Shown here: piece after piece, positions 6,798 to 13,850 of the stretch
How the letters are laid out: each line of letters begins with the position of its first letter
How positions within the stretch are numbered: the first letter of the stretch is position 1
Assembly (NCBI GenBank): GCA_910580235.1
Contig: CAJTVU010000005.1
Location: 124,001-188,000, forward strand
Direction of reading: 5' to 3'
Length of the DNA stretch: 64,000 bases
From: an uncultured Dorea sp.
GTDB taxonomy: Bacteria; Bacillota; Clostridia; Lachnospirales; Lachnospiraceae
Notes under the pieces: model-generated
Told to the model about the DNA's origin: nothing
The model's input: only the letters and a program-made list of their open reading frames with translations
Database searches by the model: none
Translations under genes and position numbers: made by a program

Positions 6798-8668
6798 AGG
6801 AAGGCATGAAGGAATGGGCGCTGCTGTACGCAGGACTGGGCTTCGCGGTATTCCCTCTGCGGCCAAGGGACAAGCGCCCTGCTACGGAGGGCGGCTTCAA
6901 GGCGGCGACGACGGACGCGCGCCAGATCGCCGAATGGTGGGACAGATGCCCAGGCTATAATATCGGCATGGCTACAGGGGCCATATCGGGCGGCCTCGTG
7001 GTGATCGACCTGGACATCGACAAGGATAAGGGGGTAGACGGCTACGGGACGCTGAAGAAGTGGCAGGAGAGCCACGGGGCGCTGCCTGAGACATGGCAGA
7101 GCATCACAGGGCGGGGAGGCTACCATCTGTTCTATAAGGACGCTGCGAGCAATAAGAGCCGGGCGGGGCTGTACGAAGGGATAGACGTCCGCGCTGATGG
7201 GGGCTATGTCGTCGCGCCGCCAAGCGTCCACCCGAACGGGAGGCGCTACGAGTGGGAGCAGGGGCCAGGAGACGGCCTAGAGATCGCCCAGGCGGATGGG
7301 AGGGTAGCGGGATTCCTCCTTGGCGACCTGCCGGGCAGATGGGCGAGGGAAGGGCTCAAGGAGCCGGAGGAGATCCCGGAAGGGGGGCGCGTGGATGCGA
7401 TGGTACGGCTCATCGGCTCTTTAAGGGCGAAGGGCCTCGGGAGCAGCGCGATCCGGGCAGCAGTAGAGGAAGAGAATAGCCTGAGGTGCGCGCCCCCTCT
7501 CACCGCACAGGAGCTTGAGAAGGAAGTATTCCCGTCGCTGGGAAGGGATTGGAAGGCTGAGAGGCCCTATACAGCGGTAGTCGATCGAGGCGAGGCGAGA
7601 CCGGTGAAAAAGCATGATTTAGGCATGCTGGATATGGGAGGAGCGAAGGAGGAAGAGCCGGAATGGCTTGTTAGGGGGCATATCCCTAAATATCAAGTGT
7701 CGGCTATAGTTGGAGACGGAGGTTCTGGCAAGACTACGACGTGGTGTGCGATAGTGGCAGCAATAAGCAGCGGGAAGAGATGCTTCCTGTTAGGCGATCC
7801 AGGAGGCATAGACCTAACGGAGGGGGAGCCGAAGAAGGTCATGTTCTTTTCCGCTGAGGACTCGTACAAGTATACTATTCGCCGCAAGCTGAGGAAGAAC
7901 GGAGCGAACCTGGATAACATCCTAACTATAGATGTCGCTGATGAACGCTTTCAGGATATCAAATTCAACAGCCCGTTCCTGGAGCGGCTGATCGCCGAGC
8001 ATCGCCCCGCATTGGCTGTATTTGACCCTGTACAAGCATTCGTGCCCCTTAATATCAGGATGGGCGAAAGGAACGCGATGAGGGCGTGTCTGAGCCCGCT
8101 TATAGGGCTTGGGGAGAAATACGGCTGCACGTTCCTGATCATCGTACATACGAATAAGATGAGCGGAGTCTGGGGGCGTAAGCGCATGTCTGATAGCTCG
8201 GACATGTGGGATCTCGCAAGGTGCGTAGAGATGGTAGGGGAGACAGGAGAGGCGAGCATCAGGTACATCTCACAAGAGAAGTCAAATTATGGCCAGCTAA
8301 GGCCGACCGTGTTATTCAGCATAGAGGATGAGATAGTAAAGTATAAAGGCCTGTCGCATAAGAAGGACAGGGACTTTGTAACTGAGGCGAATTATAATAC
8401 CCGGCAGGCTCCAGCAAAGGAAGCAGCAAAGGAGCTTATACTGGACTTCCTAAAGGATGGGGAGAAGGAGGTCGCAGAGCTGGACGAGATGGCAAGGGTC
8501 GAGAGCATATCTAAAAACGCTTTGAAAGATGCGAAAGCAGCGCTTAAAAAAGAAGGCAAGATAAGGAGCTGGGCCCATGGGAATGGAAAGCAAGAAAAGA
8601 GAAAATGGCTCATAGGCTTGGTGGAAGTGGATGGCCCCCTTACAGCCAGTGAAAAAACCAACGAGTAA
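6794..8668 (+). CDS. Bifunctional primase-polymerase / RepA-like helicase
   Basis: Replication protein of element 1, about 624 aa. Residues 8-190 are a prim-pol domain (FPLRPRDKRPATEGGFKAAT, the acidic pair in VVIDLDIDKD, and GRGGYHLFYK). A short linker leads to a RecA-like ATPase (AAA_25/RepA type) with Walker A GDGGSGKTT, Walker B ALAVFDPVQAF and IIVHTNK. The C terminus is a winged-helix-like region (LDEMARVESISKNALKDAKA). The GTG at 6794 is chosen because GGAGG lies 7 nt upstream and it overlaps the previous stop by 4 nt; an ATG at 6770 is also in frame. Replication of an excised circle is inferred. Confidence 0.88.
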   Translation: MKEGMKEWALLYAGLGFAVFPLRPRDKRPATEGGFKAATTDARQIAEWWDRCPGYNIGMATGAISGGLVVIDLDIDKDKGVDGYGTLKKWQESHGALPETWQSITGRGGYHLFYKDAASNKSRAGLYEGIDVRADGGYVVAPPSVHPNGRRYEWEQGPGDGLEIAQADGRVAGFLLGDLPGRWAREGLKEPEEIPEGGRVDAMVRLIGSLRAKGLGSSAIRAAVEEENSLRCAPPLTAQELEKEVFPSLGRDWKAERPYTAVVDRGEARPVKKHDLGMLDMGGAKEEEPEWLVRGHIPKYQVSAIVGDGGSGKTTTWCAIVAAISSGKRCFLLGDPGGIDLTEGEPKKVMFFSAEDSYKYTIRRKLRKNGANLDNILTIDVADERFQDIKFNSPFLERLIAEHRPALAVFDPVQAFVPLNIRMGERNAMRACLSPLIGLGEKYGCTFLIIVHTNKMSGVWGRKRMSDSSDMWDLARCVEMVGETGEASIRYISQEKSNYGQLRPTVLFSIEDEIVKYKGLSHKKDRDFVTEANYNTRQAPAKEAAKELILDFLKDGEKEVAELDEMARVESISKNALKDAKAALKKEGKIRSWAHGNGKQEKRKWLIGLVEVDGPLTASEKTNE

Positions 8669-8676
8669 GGAGGAAA

Positions 8677-8800
8677 CCCAGTATTTATAAGGGGTTTGGT
8701 TCTGGAGGGTAACCAACGAGAACCAAGTAAAGAGTTGGTTCTGGAGGGTAACCAACGAGAACCAGAAGCCTTGATTCATAAGGGATTGCGCCATACTGGG
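8677..8800. repeat. Iteron-like repeats inside an inverted repeat, candidate origin
   Basis: A 30-bp sequence occurs twice exactly, at 8696-8725 and 8735-8764 (39-bp period). Each copy holds inverted TTGGTTCT/AGAACCAA halves and an inner TTGGTT/AACCAA. A partial copy (AACCAACGAG) is at the end of the primase gene, near 8656. The set is enclosed by CCCAGTAT (8677-8684) and ATACTGGG (8793-8800). Position right behind the replicase suggests an origin; the gap 8669-8917 has no gene. Confidence 0.55.
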
Positions 8801-8917
8801 GGTTTTATCCATAGTATGTAGGAGCATCGACGAGAACGACGAGCAAGAAAGTGGCCATGTCTCTTACACATTGTGAGCGTGTATAGACGATTGGTCAAGC
8901 AAAAGGAGGAAAGAAGA

Positions 8918-9262
8918 ATGACCATAAAAGAGATATTCTGGGGGATAGGGGCTGAGCTAGAGGTGCATAACCTGGTAATAGATTACACATTATCAGATGG
9001 CAGGAGGGCACATAATGTGCGCCAGGTTTTCGGGAGCCAAGTACATGCTACAGACGAGGCTCTAATAGCAGCCGTAAAGGATCAGATGCCTAAAGGCAGC
9101 AGGATCTGTATGATCGCAGAGGTAAAGGGCGATTATGGGCTTTCAGAATTAGCCCAGATAGCAGATTCTGTAGAGATGCTAGCCGTTGATAAGAGGATGG
9201 TCTATCTTGACCGTGAGCTCGCACAAGAATATGTTGACGAGATACGGAGAGGAGAATTATAG
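8918..9262 (+). CDS. Hypothetical element protein (114 aa)
   Basis: Not recognised. ATG at 8918 follows AAAAGGAGGAAAGAAGA; the frame is open to 8873 without a better site. The first 45 residues look like a small beta-rich domain (LEVHNLVIDYTLSDGRR) and the rest is alpha/beta with an acidic C-terminal helix. No transmembrane segment. Lies behind the putative origin. Confidence 0.6.
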   Translation: MTIKEIFWGIGAELEVHNLVIDYTLSDGRRAHNVRQVFGSQVHATDEALIAAVKDQMPKGSRICMIAEVKGDYGLSELAQIADSVEMLAVDKRMVYLDRELAQEYVDEIRRGEL

Positions 9263-9268
9263 TAAAGC

Positions 9269-9340
9269 GCCCCATAGGGAGCAGCCTACGGGGCAAGCAT
9301 AGCCAGGCTACGCAAAAACCAAGTACATATACAGCGTAGC
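9269..9340 (+). other. Two consecutive hairpins between small genes
   Basis: GCCCCATAGG (9269-9278) pairs with CCTACGGGGC (9285-9294), and GCTACGC (9307-9313) pairs with GCGTAGC (9334-9340). There is no T-run, so these look like RNA processing or translational-control structures rather than a terminator. Confidence 0.35.
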
Positions 9341-9368
9341 ACATGCTGGCGGAAAGGACAAGAGGATT

Positions 9369-9614
9369 ATGAGGAGAAGAGAATTAAGGGAAGCGATAGC
9401 CAAATCAGCGAGCGGGATCAAGAGCAATATCTATTTAGGGATGGTTCTGGAAGTGTCTGAGATATTCAGAAAGGCACTGGATGACAAGGAATATGCGACG
9501 CTGTCTGATTTACAGTATAGGCAACGGTCTATCATCTGTTCTGCCTTGGACATCGAAGACGCCGAGAAAGCCGCAAACGTAAGCTGTTTTATAAACGTAT
9601 ATACAGGGAGGTAG
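9369..9614 (+). CDS. Hypothetical element protein (81 aa)
   Basis: Not recognised. Small, mostly helical (predicted) protein with a basic N terminus (MRRRELREAIAKSA). A modest ribosome site (GGACAAGAGG) precedes the ATG. In the same direction as the surrounding small genes. Confidence 0.5.
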   Translation: MRRRELREAIAKSASGIKSNIYLGMVLEVSEIFRKALDDKEYATLSDLQYRQRSIICSALDIEDAEKAANVSCFINVYTGR

Positions 9615-9624
9615 GTGAAGGATT

Positions 9625-9963
9625 ATGAACCTATACGAAAAGATCAGGAATACATGCGGGGAGATACCCGAAGCGTTTGATATGAGGCTTGGACAGGCGG
9701 CCGAGCTGCATGCTGCCGCCAGCGGTAGGCTTGACCTGGCATACATAGCGTTCAGGTTCGGCTACATGCAGGGGCGGAGGTTCGAGCAGGCTTCCAGAAC
9801 AAATAAAGCCGTAGGAGGGAGCGAGGAGGAGAGGCTTAGGAGGCGCATCTGCGAGATGGCCGGCCGGATCAGGAGCGAGAGGCGGCTTAGGCAGATATAT
9901 ACGGTCGCCCACAGGGCATTCATCAGGGACAGGCTGGAGGCGTCAGATGAGCGTAAGGATTAA
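9625..9963 (+). CDS. Phage-type small helical protein (112 aa)
   Basis: Very Arg/Glu-rich helical protein. The central segment AYIAFRFGYMQGRRFEQA and the C-terminal RIRSERRLRQIYTVAHRA resemble segments of small Firmicutes phage/plasmid proteins thought to be regulatory; no function is known. GGAGGTAGGTGAAGGATT gives a strong start. Overlaps the next gene by 17 bp. Confidence 0.55.
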   Translation: MNLYEKIRNTCGEIPEAFDMRLGQAAELHAAASGRLDLAYIAFRFGYMQGRRFEQASRTNKAVGGSEEERLRRRICEMAGRIRSERRLRQIYTVAHRAFIRDRLEASDERKD

Positions 9964-10168
9964 GGCGTCCTACACGGACGAGGCCGAGCTTGCCAGGCTC
10001 CAGGAGAGGCTTGCGCCGGGGGTAGAGCGGTGCAGGCTCCCCAGGGAGCAGAAGGGGAGGTATAAGCGGGCGTACATAGATTGGGATAGCGATGCTATTA
10101 ATCAGGGTCAAGACGAACACAGAGCGAAGCAAGAGAGGGCTACGGATCAGCCCCAGAACGAAAGGTAA
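9947..10168 (+). CDS. Conserved small phage-type protein (73 aa)
   Basis: Starts MSVRIKASYTDEAELARLQ and has REQKGRYKRAYID in the middle, a pattern I recognise from short proteins in Clostridia prophages but cannot assign to a function. Begins inside the upstream gene (17-bp overlap), suggesting coupling. The C-terminal 20 residues are low-complexity and polar. Confidence 0.55.
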   Translation: MSVRIKASYTDEAELARLQERLAPGVERCRLPREQKGRYKRAYIDWDSDAINQGQDEHRAKQERATDQPQNER

Positions 10169-10431
10169 CGCTGACGTTACTAAATAGCGTCCGTAGGCAT
10201 GGTAGGCATGGAGAGTAATCAAGGCTGGGGAATCTTCCCCAGCCAGATCTCTCTACAGGTATCGTAGTACATTTGTGGTGATTGTAGTACTTTGAGACGT
10301 CCGTAGTTAGCCCGTAGTTCGTTCGGTGATCAGAGGGCTCTTCCGCTCTATCCAGACATTTCGGACACCCTAAAAAAGGGCAAGGGAGAAGGGGTAAAGG
10401 CGAAGATAGGCCTTTGAGCATAATATGGGCA
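10169..10431. other. Gene-free stretch with a strong hairpin and GTAGT repeats
   Basis: No supported gene. A perfect 10-bp stem with a 2-nt loop (GGCTGGGGAA-TC, 10223-10244) has no T-run after it. Its two-base loop resembles that of the palindromes at 4.8-4.96 kb. Behind it GTAGTAC occurs at 10264-10270 and 10284-10290 and CCGTAGTT at 10301-10308 and 10312-10319, a small cluster of direct repeats. Confidence 0.4.
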
Positions 10432-10460
10432 TTGCCTGGGGAAGGGATGTATGCTATACT
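10432..10460 (+). promoter_or_regulatory. Promoter of toxin 3
   Basis: TTGCCT (10432-10437) and TATACT (10455-10460), 17-bp spacer. It leaves an 80-nt leader in which CCCTCC segments can pair with the GGAGGG ribosome site at about 10533-10539, as in type I toxin mRNAs that are made translationally inert. Confidence 0.55.
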
Positions 10461-10547
10461 CCACTCATGGGAGACCATAGAGCCGGGCGGCTGCCCTCCA
10501 TTTCGGAGGGGCTAACCCTCCAGACGGAAGAAAGGAGGGCGTTGCCA

Positions 10548-10643
10548 ATGATGGTTACATATTCTGACTTGGTTCAGACTGGGATATTCAGTGTAGCCCT
10601 TGTGGGATTGTGCTATACGATCTTCAAGGGGAAACGGAAATAG
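10548..10643 (+). CDS. Type I toxin-like membrane peptide, copy 3 (31 aa)
   Basis: Encodes MMVTYSDLVQTGIFSVALVG and a tail ending KGKRK. The VTYSDL start is shared with toxin copy 2, so the two are related. One hydrophobic helix plus basic C terminus, holin-like toxin family. GAAAGGAGGGCGTTGCCA precedes two consecutive ATGs. A minus-strand promoter downstream predicts an antisense RNA over its 3' end. Confidence 0.65.
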   Translation: MMVTYSDLVQTGIFSVALVGLCYTIFKGKRK

Positions 10644-10769
10644 CCGCCACTACTGCAATAGTGACGGCCTGATGCTGTAAAGCATTAGTTTAGTTATTGT
10701 TGAGGGTAGCCGCTTCTATGGGCTCCCTTTTCCTGTCTTTAATATAGCATATCTGGCAGCAGGATTCAA
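10643..10769 (-). ncRNA. Antisense antitoxin RNA for toxin 3, with promoter
   Basis: On the minus strand TTGAAT (10764-10769) and TATATT (10741-10746) have a 17-bp spacer, so an RNA should start near 10734 and run left into the toxin stop codon. A 10-bp stem (10643-10652 with 10659-10668) is a possible terminator but its T-tract is weak. The architecture repeats the two loci at 4.1-4.6 kb in mirror orientation. Confidence 0.5.
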
Positions 10770-10962
10770 GAGCCGAACGCACGTTCATTGTAATGTGGCT
10801 GTAAGGGCGTCTGCCTGCTGCTCTTGTCATTACGCTCAAGCATTGCCATTTCTTTAGCGGTGTCGAGTTTAATAATGCGGTCATTCGACGGTCTACCTTT
10901 CGCTAAATTTTTAGCGAAAATCTGAAAATCCTCATCTTTTGAGCCACTGAAAAGAGAAGATA

Positions 10963-11096
10963 TTGACTAGAAGACAGATATATGGTATAGTTGATATATA
11001 GCAAGCAGAATAAGAGTACCGCAGATAATCCTCTGTAAGCCTAAAGGGCGTGGGAAATAGGGAGCGCAGGATTGCGCCATCCGTTCCTGCGCCCTT
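10963..11096 (+). promoter_or_regulatory. Promoter and hairpin leader of the 11146 gene
   Basis: TTGACT (10963-10968) and TATAGT (10986-10991) with a 17-bp spacer predict a start near 10998. The 148-nt leader ends with an 8-bp stem (GCGCAGGA 11064-11071, TCCTGCGC 11085-11092) followed by CCTTCTGTTT. This could be an attenuator or the end of a small RNA. The gap 10770-10962 holds nothing else I recognise. Confidence 0.45.
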
Positions 11097-11145
11097 CTGT
11101 TTGCTAAATATAGCCTACTGGGCGTAAAACAGGAGGGTTTACAGT

Positions 11146-11985
11146 ATGAACGAGAAGACGAGGCTGCTGGAGCTGTTCGGGAAGGCAGCGAAGGAGGCGG
11201 ACGAATTCCGCGAGGCGAAGCAGGAGACGATGGCGTCTGATAAGCTGACGGACGAGTGGAAATCAAAGAGCATCGCGGAAGACCGTAAGACGTTTATCAG
11301 CGCGACAGACAAGATCCGGGAGGATATGCTTAAGATCGTAGACAGCCGGGAGGAGGACTATACAGCGTTCCATGTGCGCGCTGCCAAGGCACGCATAGGC
11401 CTTGCTGATTACCAGGCAGCATTAGATTCTAACCTTGCCAGGATCAGGAGCGGCCACATGGGGAAGATAGAGATCACGGCTATGATCCAGCTGTATGTAG
11501 AAGATAACAAGGACGATATGGCGGCACGCAGGATATACGAGGCCTTGCTGGAGGCGAGGAGCCCGTACATGGATCTGATGGAAGGCCGCATTACGGTGCA
11601 GGAGCAGCTGAACGCCTTCGCGAGCATCCGCAACATCATAAGGTCGAAGGTCGGCGTAGGGCTTATAGACCTCCCGGGCTGGAACAATGTACTGGAGGGC
11701 AAGGAGCATTTCTACTATGGAAGCGGGTATTACGCTATCGTCAATGAATTGAATGAGGACTTGAGCCTTAACTGTGCTAACGCGACGCTGGGGAAGGCGT
11801 CGAATGCGAACGAGCGAAACCGAACGCATTATGGAGAGAGCGATCAGGGCAAAGAGCGCGCCGACGATAGAGGGTTAGGAGAGCCGGCTGCTAAAAAGGC
11901 CGGGGCGATCATGGCGCATGCCGGGACCCCACAGATGCCGATCAAGCAGCTGACGGGAGGCAAGACCCCAAAAGATACGGCGTAG
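11146..11985 (+). CDS. Hypothetical coiled-coil protein (279 aa)
   Basis: Not recognised. Residues 1-185 are strongly helical and charged (coiled-coil-like). Residues 185-205 hold an aromatic cluster (FYYGSGYYAIVNEL). The C-terminal 75 residues are polar and low in complexity. GGAGGGTTTACAGT gives the start. It shares the rightward operon with the sigma factor 12 bp downstream, so it could partner or regulate it; this is only positional. Confidence 0.6.
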   Translation: MNEKTRLLELFGKAAKEADEFREAKQETMASDKLTDEWKSKSIAEDRKTFISATDKIREDMLKIVDSREEDYTAFHVRAAKARIGLADYQAALDSNLARIRSGHMGKIEITAMIQLYVEDNKDDMAARRIYEALLEARSPYMDLMEGRITVQEQLNAFASIRNIIRSKVGVGLIDLPGWNNVLEGKEHFYYGSGYYAIVNELNEDLSLNCANATLGKASNANERNRTHYGESDQGKERADDRGLGEPAAKKAGAIMAHAGTPQMPIKQLTGGKTPKDTA

Positions 11986-11997
11986 CAAAGGAGAGGG

Positions 11998-12897
11998 ATG
12001 ATTGGGATGCCTTGCATAGGGAGCGGAGCGATGATAGACAACGAGCAGCTTGTGCGACGGATAAGGGCCGGGGAGGGCGTGGCTGATAACATGCTCAGGC
12101 TCTGGCAGCAGAACGAGGGGTTCATCGCGATGCTGGCCATGAAGTATAAAGGCTATGCAGAGCAGGAGGACTTAAGGCAGGAGGGCTACATAGGCCTATG
12201 CGAGGCCGTAAGGCAGTACGACCCTTCTAAGGGCGCCCCATTCATCCATTATGCCGCCTTCTGGATCCGGCATGCTATGCGGCGGTACATCAGCAACTGC
12301 TGCGGCACTATAAGGCTCCCGGTGCATGCCAGGGAATGGATAGGGAAGTACAAGCAGGCAGTTCGGGAGTACGAGAGCGGCTTCGGGGAGGCTCCTTCAG
12401 ACATGGCCTTGTGCGCCCTCCTGGGCGTCAGCCGGGAGAAGTTACAGGCGGTACAGGAGAGCGTCAGGCTGGGGCGCGTAGGGAGCATGAGCGAGCCGCT
12501 ACAGAATGACAGCGGCCTGACATTGGAGGAAGCGATCTCTTCTGGCGAGGATCTGGAAGAGGAAGCGATAGAGCGCATGGACAGGCAGGAGATGAGCCGG
12601 GAATTGTGGGGCATGGTCGACGGGCTCCCTGCCGATCAGAGGGCGGTAGTCCGTGGGAGGTATCAGGATAGGAGGACGCTAAGAGAGATCGGCGAGGGTA
12701 TGGGCATGAGCGGATCAAGGATCAGGGGCATGGAGAAGAAGGCGATGAGGACGTTGAGGCGGCCGGGGAACTGTGAGAGGCTTCGGGAGTATTATGAGGA
12801 GTACATATCGGCGTCCCCGATCCGCCATGTCGGCCTGGAGAGGTTCCAGTCTACGTGGGTGAGCGCGGTGGAATGGGAGGCTCTGAAGCATGAGTGA
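11998..12897 (+). CDS. Sigma-70-family RNA polymerase sigma factor
   Basis: Redirects RNA polymerase, presumably to element promoters. Region 2 is clear (EDLRQEGYIGLCEAVRQYD, then FWIRHAMRRYI), followed by region 3 (FGEAPSDMALCALLGVSREK) and region 4 (ADQRAVVRGRYQDRRTLREI with its helix-turn-helix). There is no region 1.1. The ATG at 11998 follows AAAGGAGAGGG, but family similarity begins at the ATG at 12031, also with GGAG upstream. The stop codon touches the first right-end integrase arm repeat. A sigma factor on an element without virion genes is unusual. Confidence 0.82.
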   Translation: MIGMPCIGSGAMIDNEQLVRRIRAGEGVADNMLRLWQQNEGFIAMLAMKYKGYAEQEDLRQEGYIGLCEAVRQYDPSKGAPFIHYAAFWIRHAMRRYISNCCGTIRLPVHAREWIGKYKQAVREYESGFGEAPSDMALCALLGVSREKLQAVQESVRLGRVGSMSEPLQNDSGLTLEEAISSGEDLEEEAIERMDRQEMSRELWGMVDGLPADQRAVVRGRYQDRRTLREIGEGMGMSGSRIRGMEKKAMRTLRRPGNCERLREYYEEYISASPIRHVGLERFQSTWVSAVEWEALKHE

Positions 12898-12898
12898 C

Positions 12899-12956
12899 AC
12901 TAATAAAATGACACTAATAAAAACAGTGAGAGTGACACTAGTAAAATACTAATAAA
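12899..12956 (+). repeat. Integrase arm-type repeats, right end
   Basis: Four direct copies of ACTARTAAA at 12899-12907, 12913-12921, 12937-12945 and 12948-12956. The last two reproduce the left-end pair exactly over 21 bp. The 104 bp from here to the attachment core contain no gene. Confidence 0.7.
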
Positions 12957-13060
12957 GGATTAAGCACCATTGCACAAGAAAGCAGGGAGAGCGAAAGCCC
13001 GCTAAAACAGAGGGCTCCCGTGATGGCATGGAAGGCCAGATTTAAAGAAAACCCTCCAAG

Positions 13061-13077
13061 ATTCATAATATCTTAAG
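13061..13077. repeat. Right attachment core of element 1
   Basis: Identical to 2700-2716. It lies 66 bp upstream of the response-regulator start, and the TCTTAAG at its end forms the first half of a direct repeat (TCTTAA at 13071-13076 and 13094-13099) in that promoter. Confidence 0.85.
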
Positions 13078-13116
13078 AAATTTCGCCATTTGGTCTTAAA
13101 AAATGATTGCTATTCT
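13071..13116 (+). promoter_or_regulatory. Promoter region of the two-component operon with TCTTAA repeats
   Basis: TCTTAA at 13071-13076 and 13094-13099 (23-bp period) precede TATTCT at 13111-13116, a possible -10. Direct repeats spaced about two helical turns are typical OmpR-family boxes, so autoregulation is likely. The upstream box is part of the attachment core. Confidence 0.4.
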
Positions 13117-13142
13117 TGTATCATAAGGAGGGGGTGATTGGA

Positions 13143-13838
13143 ATGGCAAAAATATTAGTATGTGATGACGACAAGGAGATCGTAGAAGCGATAGAGATCT
13201 ATCTGCTGCAAGAAGGGCATGAGGTGCTAAAAGCCTATGACGGGGAGGAGGCTTTGAGGCTTCTGAAATCTGATCATGCAGATCTTCTGATAATAGATGT
13301 GATGATGCCGAAACTGGATGGGATCCGCGCGACCCTTAAGATTCGGGAGGCAAATAATATGCCGATCATCATTCTGTCAGCGAAGTCTGAAGACGCGGAT
13401 AAGATTCTCGGGCTGAATGTAGGCGCGGATGACTATCTGACAAAACCATTCAATCCGCTGGAGCTCATTGCGAGGGTGAAGTCCCAGCTGCGCCGATATA
13501 CACAGCTTGGGAGCATGGTGAGCGTAGACAAGAAGAATGTGTACTCTACGGGAGGCCTGCTTATTGACGACGATCTGAAGGAAGTCACGGTCGACGGCGA
13601 GCCGGTGAGGCTTACACCGATTGAATATAACATTTTACTGTTGCTTGTAAAAAATCAGGGAAAAGTGTTCTCTATTGACCAGATTTATGAGAGCATCTGG
13701 AACGAGGATGCCATTGGCGTGGATAATACGGTAGCAGTGCATATCAGGCACATTAGAGAGAAGATCGAGATTAATCCGAAGGATCCGCGCTACCTTAAAG
13801 TGGTATGGGGGATCGGGTATAAGGTAGAGAAGATTTAG
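13143..13838 (+). CDS. OmpR-family response regulator (VanR-like)
   Basis: 232 aa. Receiver domain with acidic pocket DDD at 8-10, phosphoacceptor Asp52 (LLIIDVMMP) and Lys in YLTKPF. The C-terminal winged helix ends VVWGIGYKVEKI. ATG at 13143 follows AAGGAGGGGGTGATTGGA. The cognate kinase starts 12 bp downstream. The organisation and sequence are VanR-like, but no vanHAX-type genes are present, so the target is unknown. Confidence 0.9.
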   Translation: MAKILVCDDDKEIVEAIEIYLLQEGHEVLKAYDGEEALRLLKSDHADLLIIDVMMPKLDGIRATLKIREANNMPIIILSAKSEDADKILGLNVGADDYLTKPFNPLELIARVKSQLRRYTQLGSMVSVDKKNVYSTGGLLIDDDLKEVTVDGEPVRLTPIEYNILLLLVKNQGKVFSIDQIYESIWNEDAIGVDNTVAVHIRHIREKIEINPKDPRYLKVVWGIGYKVEKI

Positions 13839-13850
13839 AAGGGAGCCAGT

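Larger units (their letters stand above)
2700..13077. mobile_element. Integrated 10.4-kb element 1 with prim-pol, sigma factor and toxins
   Basis: Bounded by an identical 17-bp direct repeat (2700-2716 and 13061-13077). Just inside both ends are direct copies of ACTARTAAA, which look like integrase arm sites. The integrase gene sits at the left end, facing out. Cargo: repressor/Cro switch, primase-polymerase-helicase, putative origin, sigma-70-family factor, small unknown genes and three type I toxin loci. No capsid, terminase, relaxase or conjugation gene is visible, so it resembles a satellite or an integrating plasmid-like element. GC-rich codon use (many AGG, GGG and ATA codons) differs from the flanks. 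Excision and replication are inferred. Confidence 0.85.

Noticed and set aside
8696..8764. Possible minimal CRISPR array (30-bp repeats)
   Set aside because: Only two copies, a 9-bp spacer and no cas genes; iterons behind a replicase explain it better.
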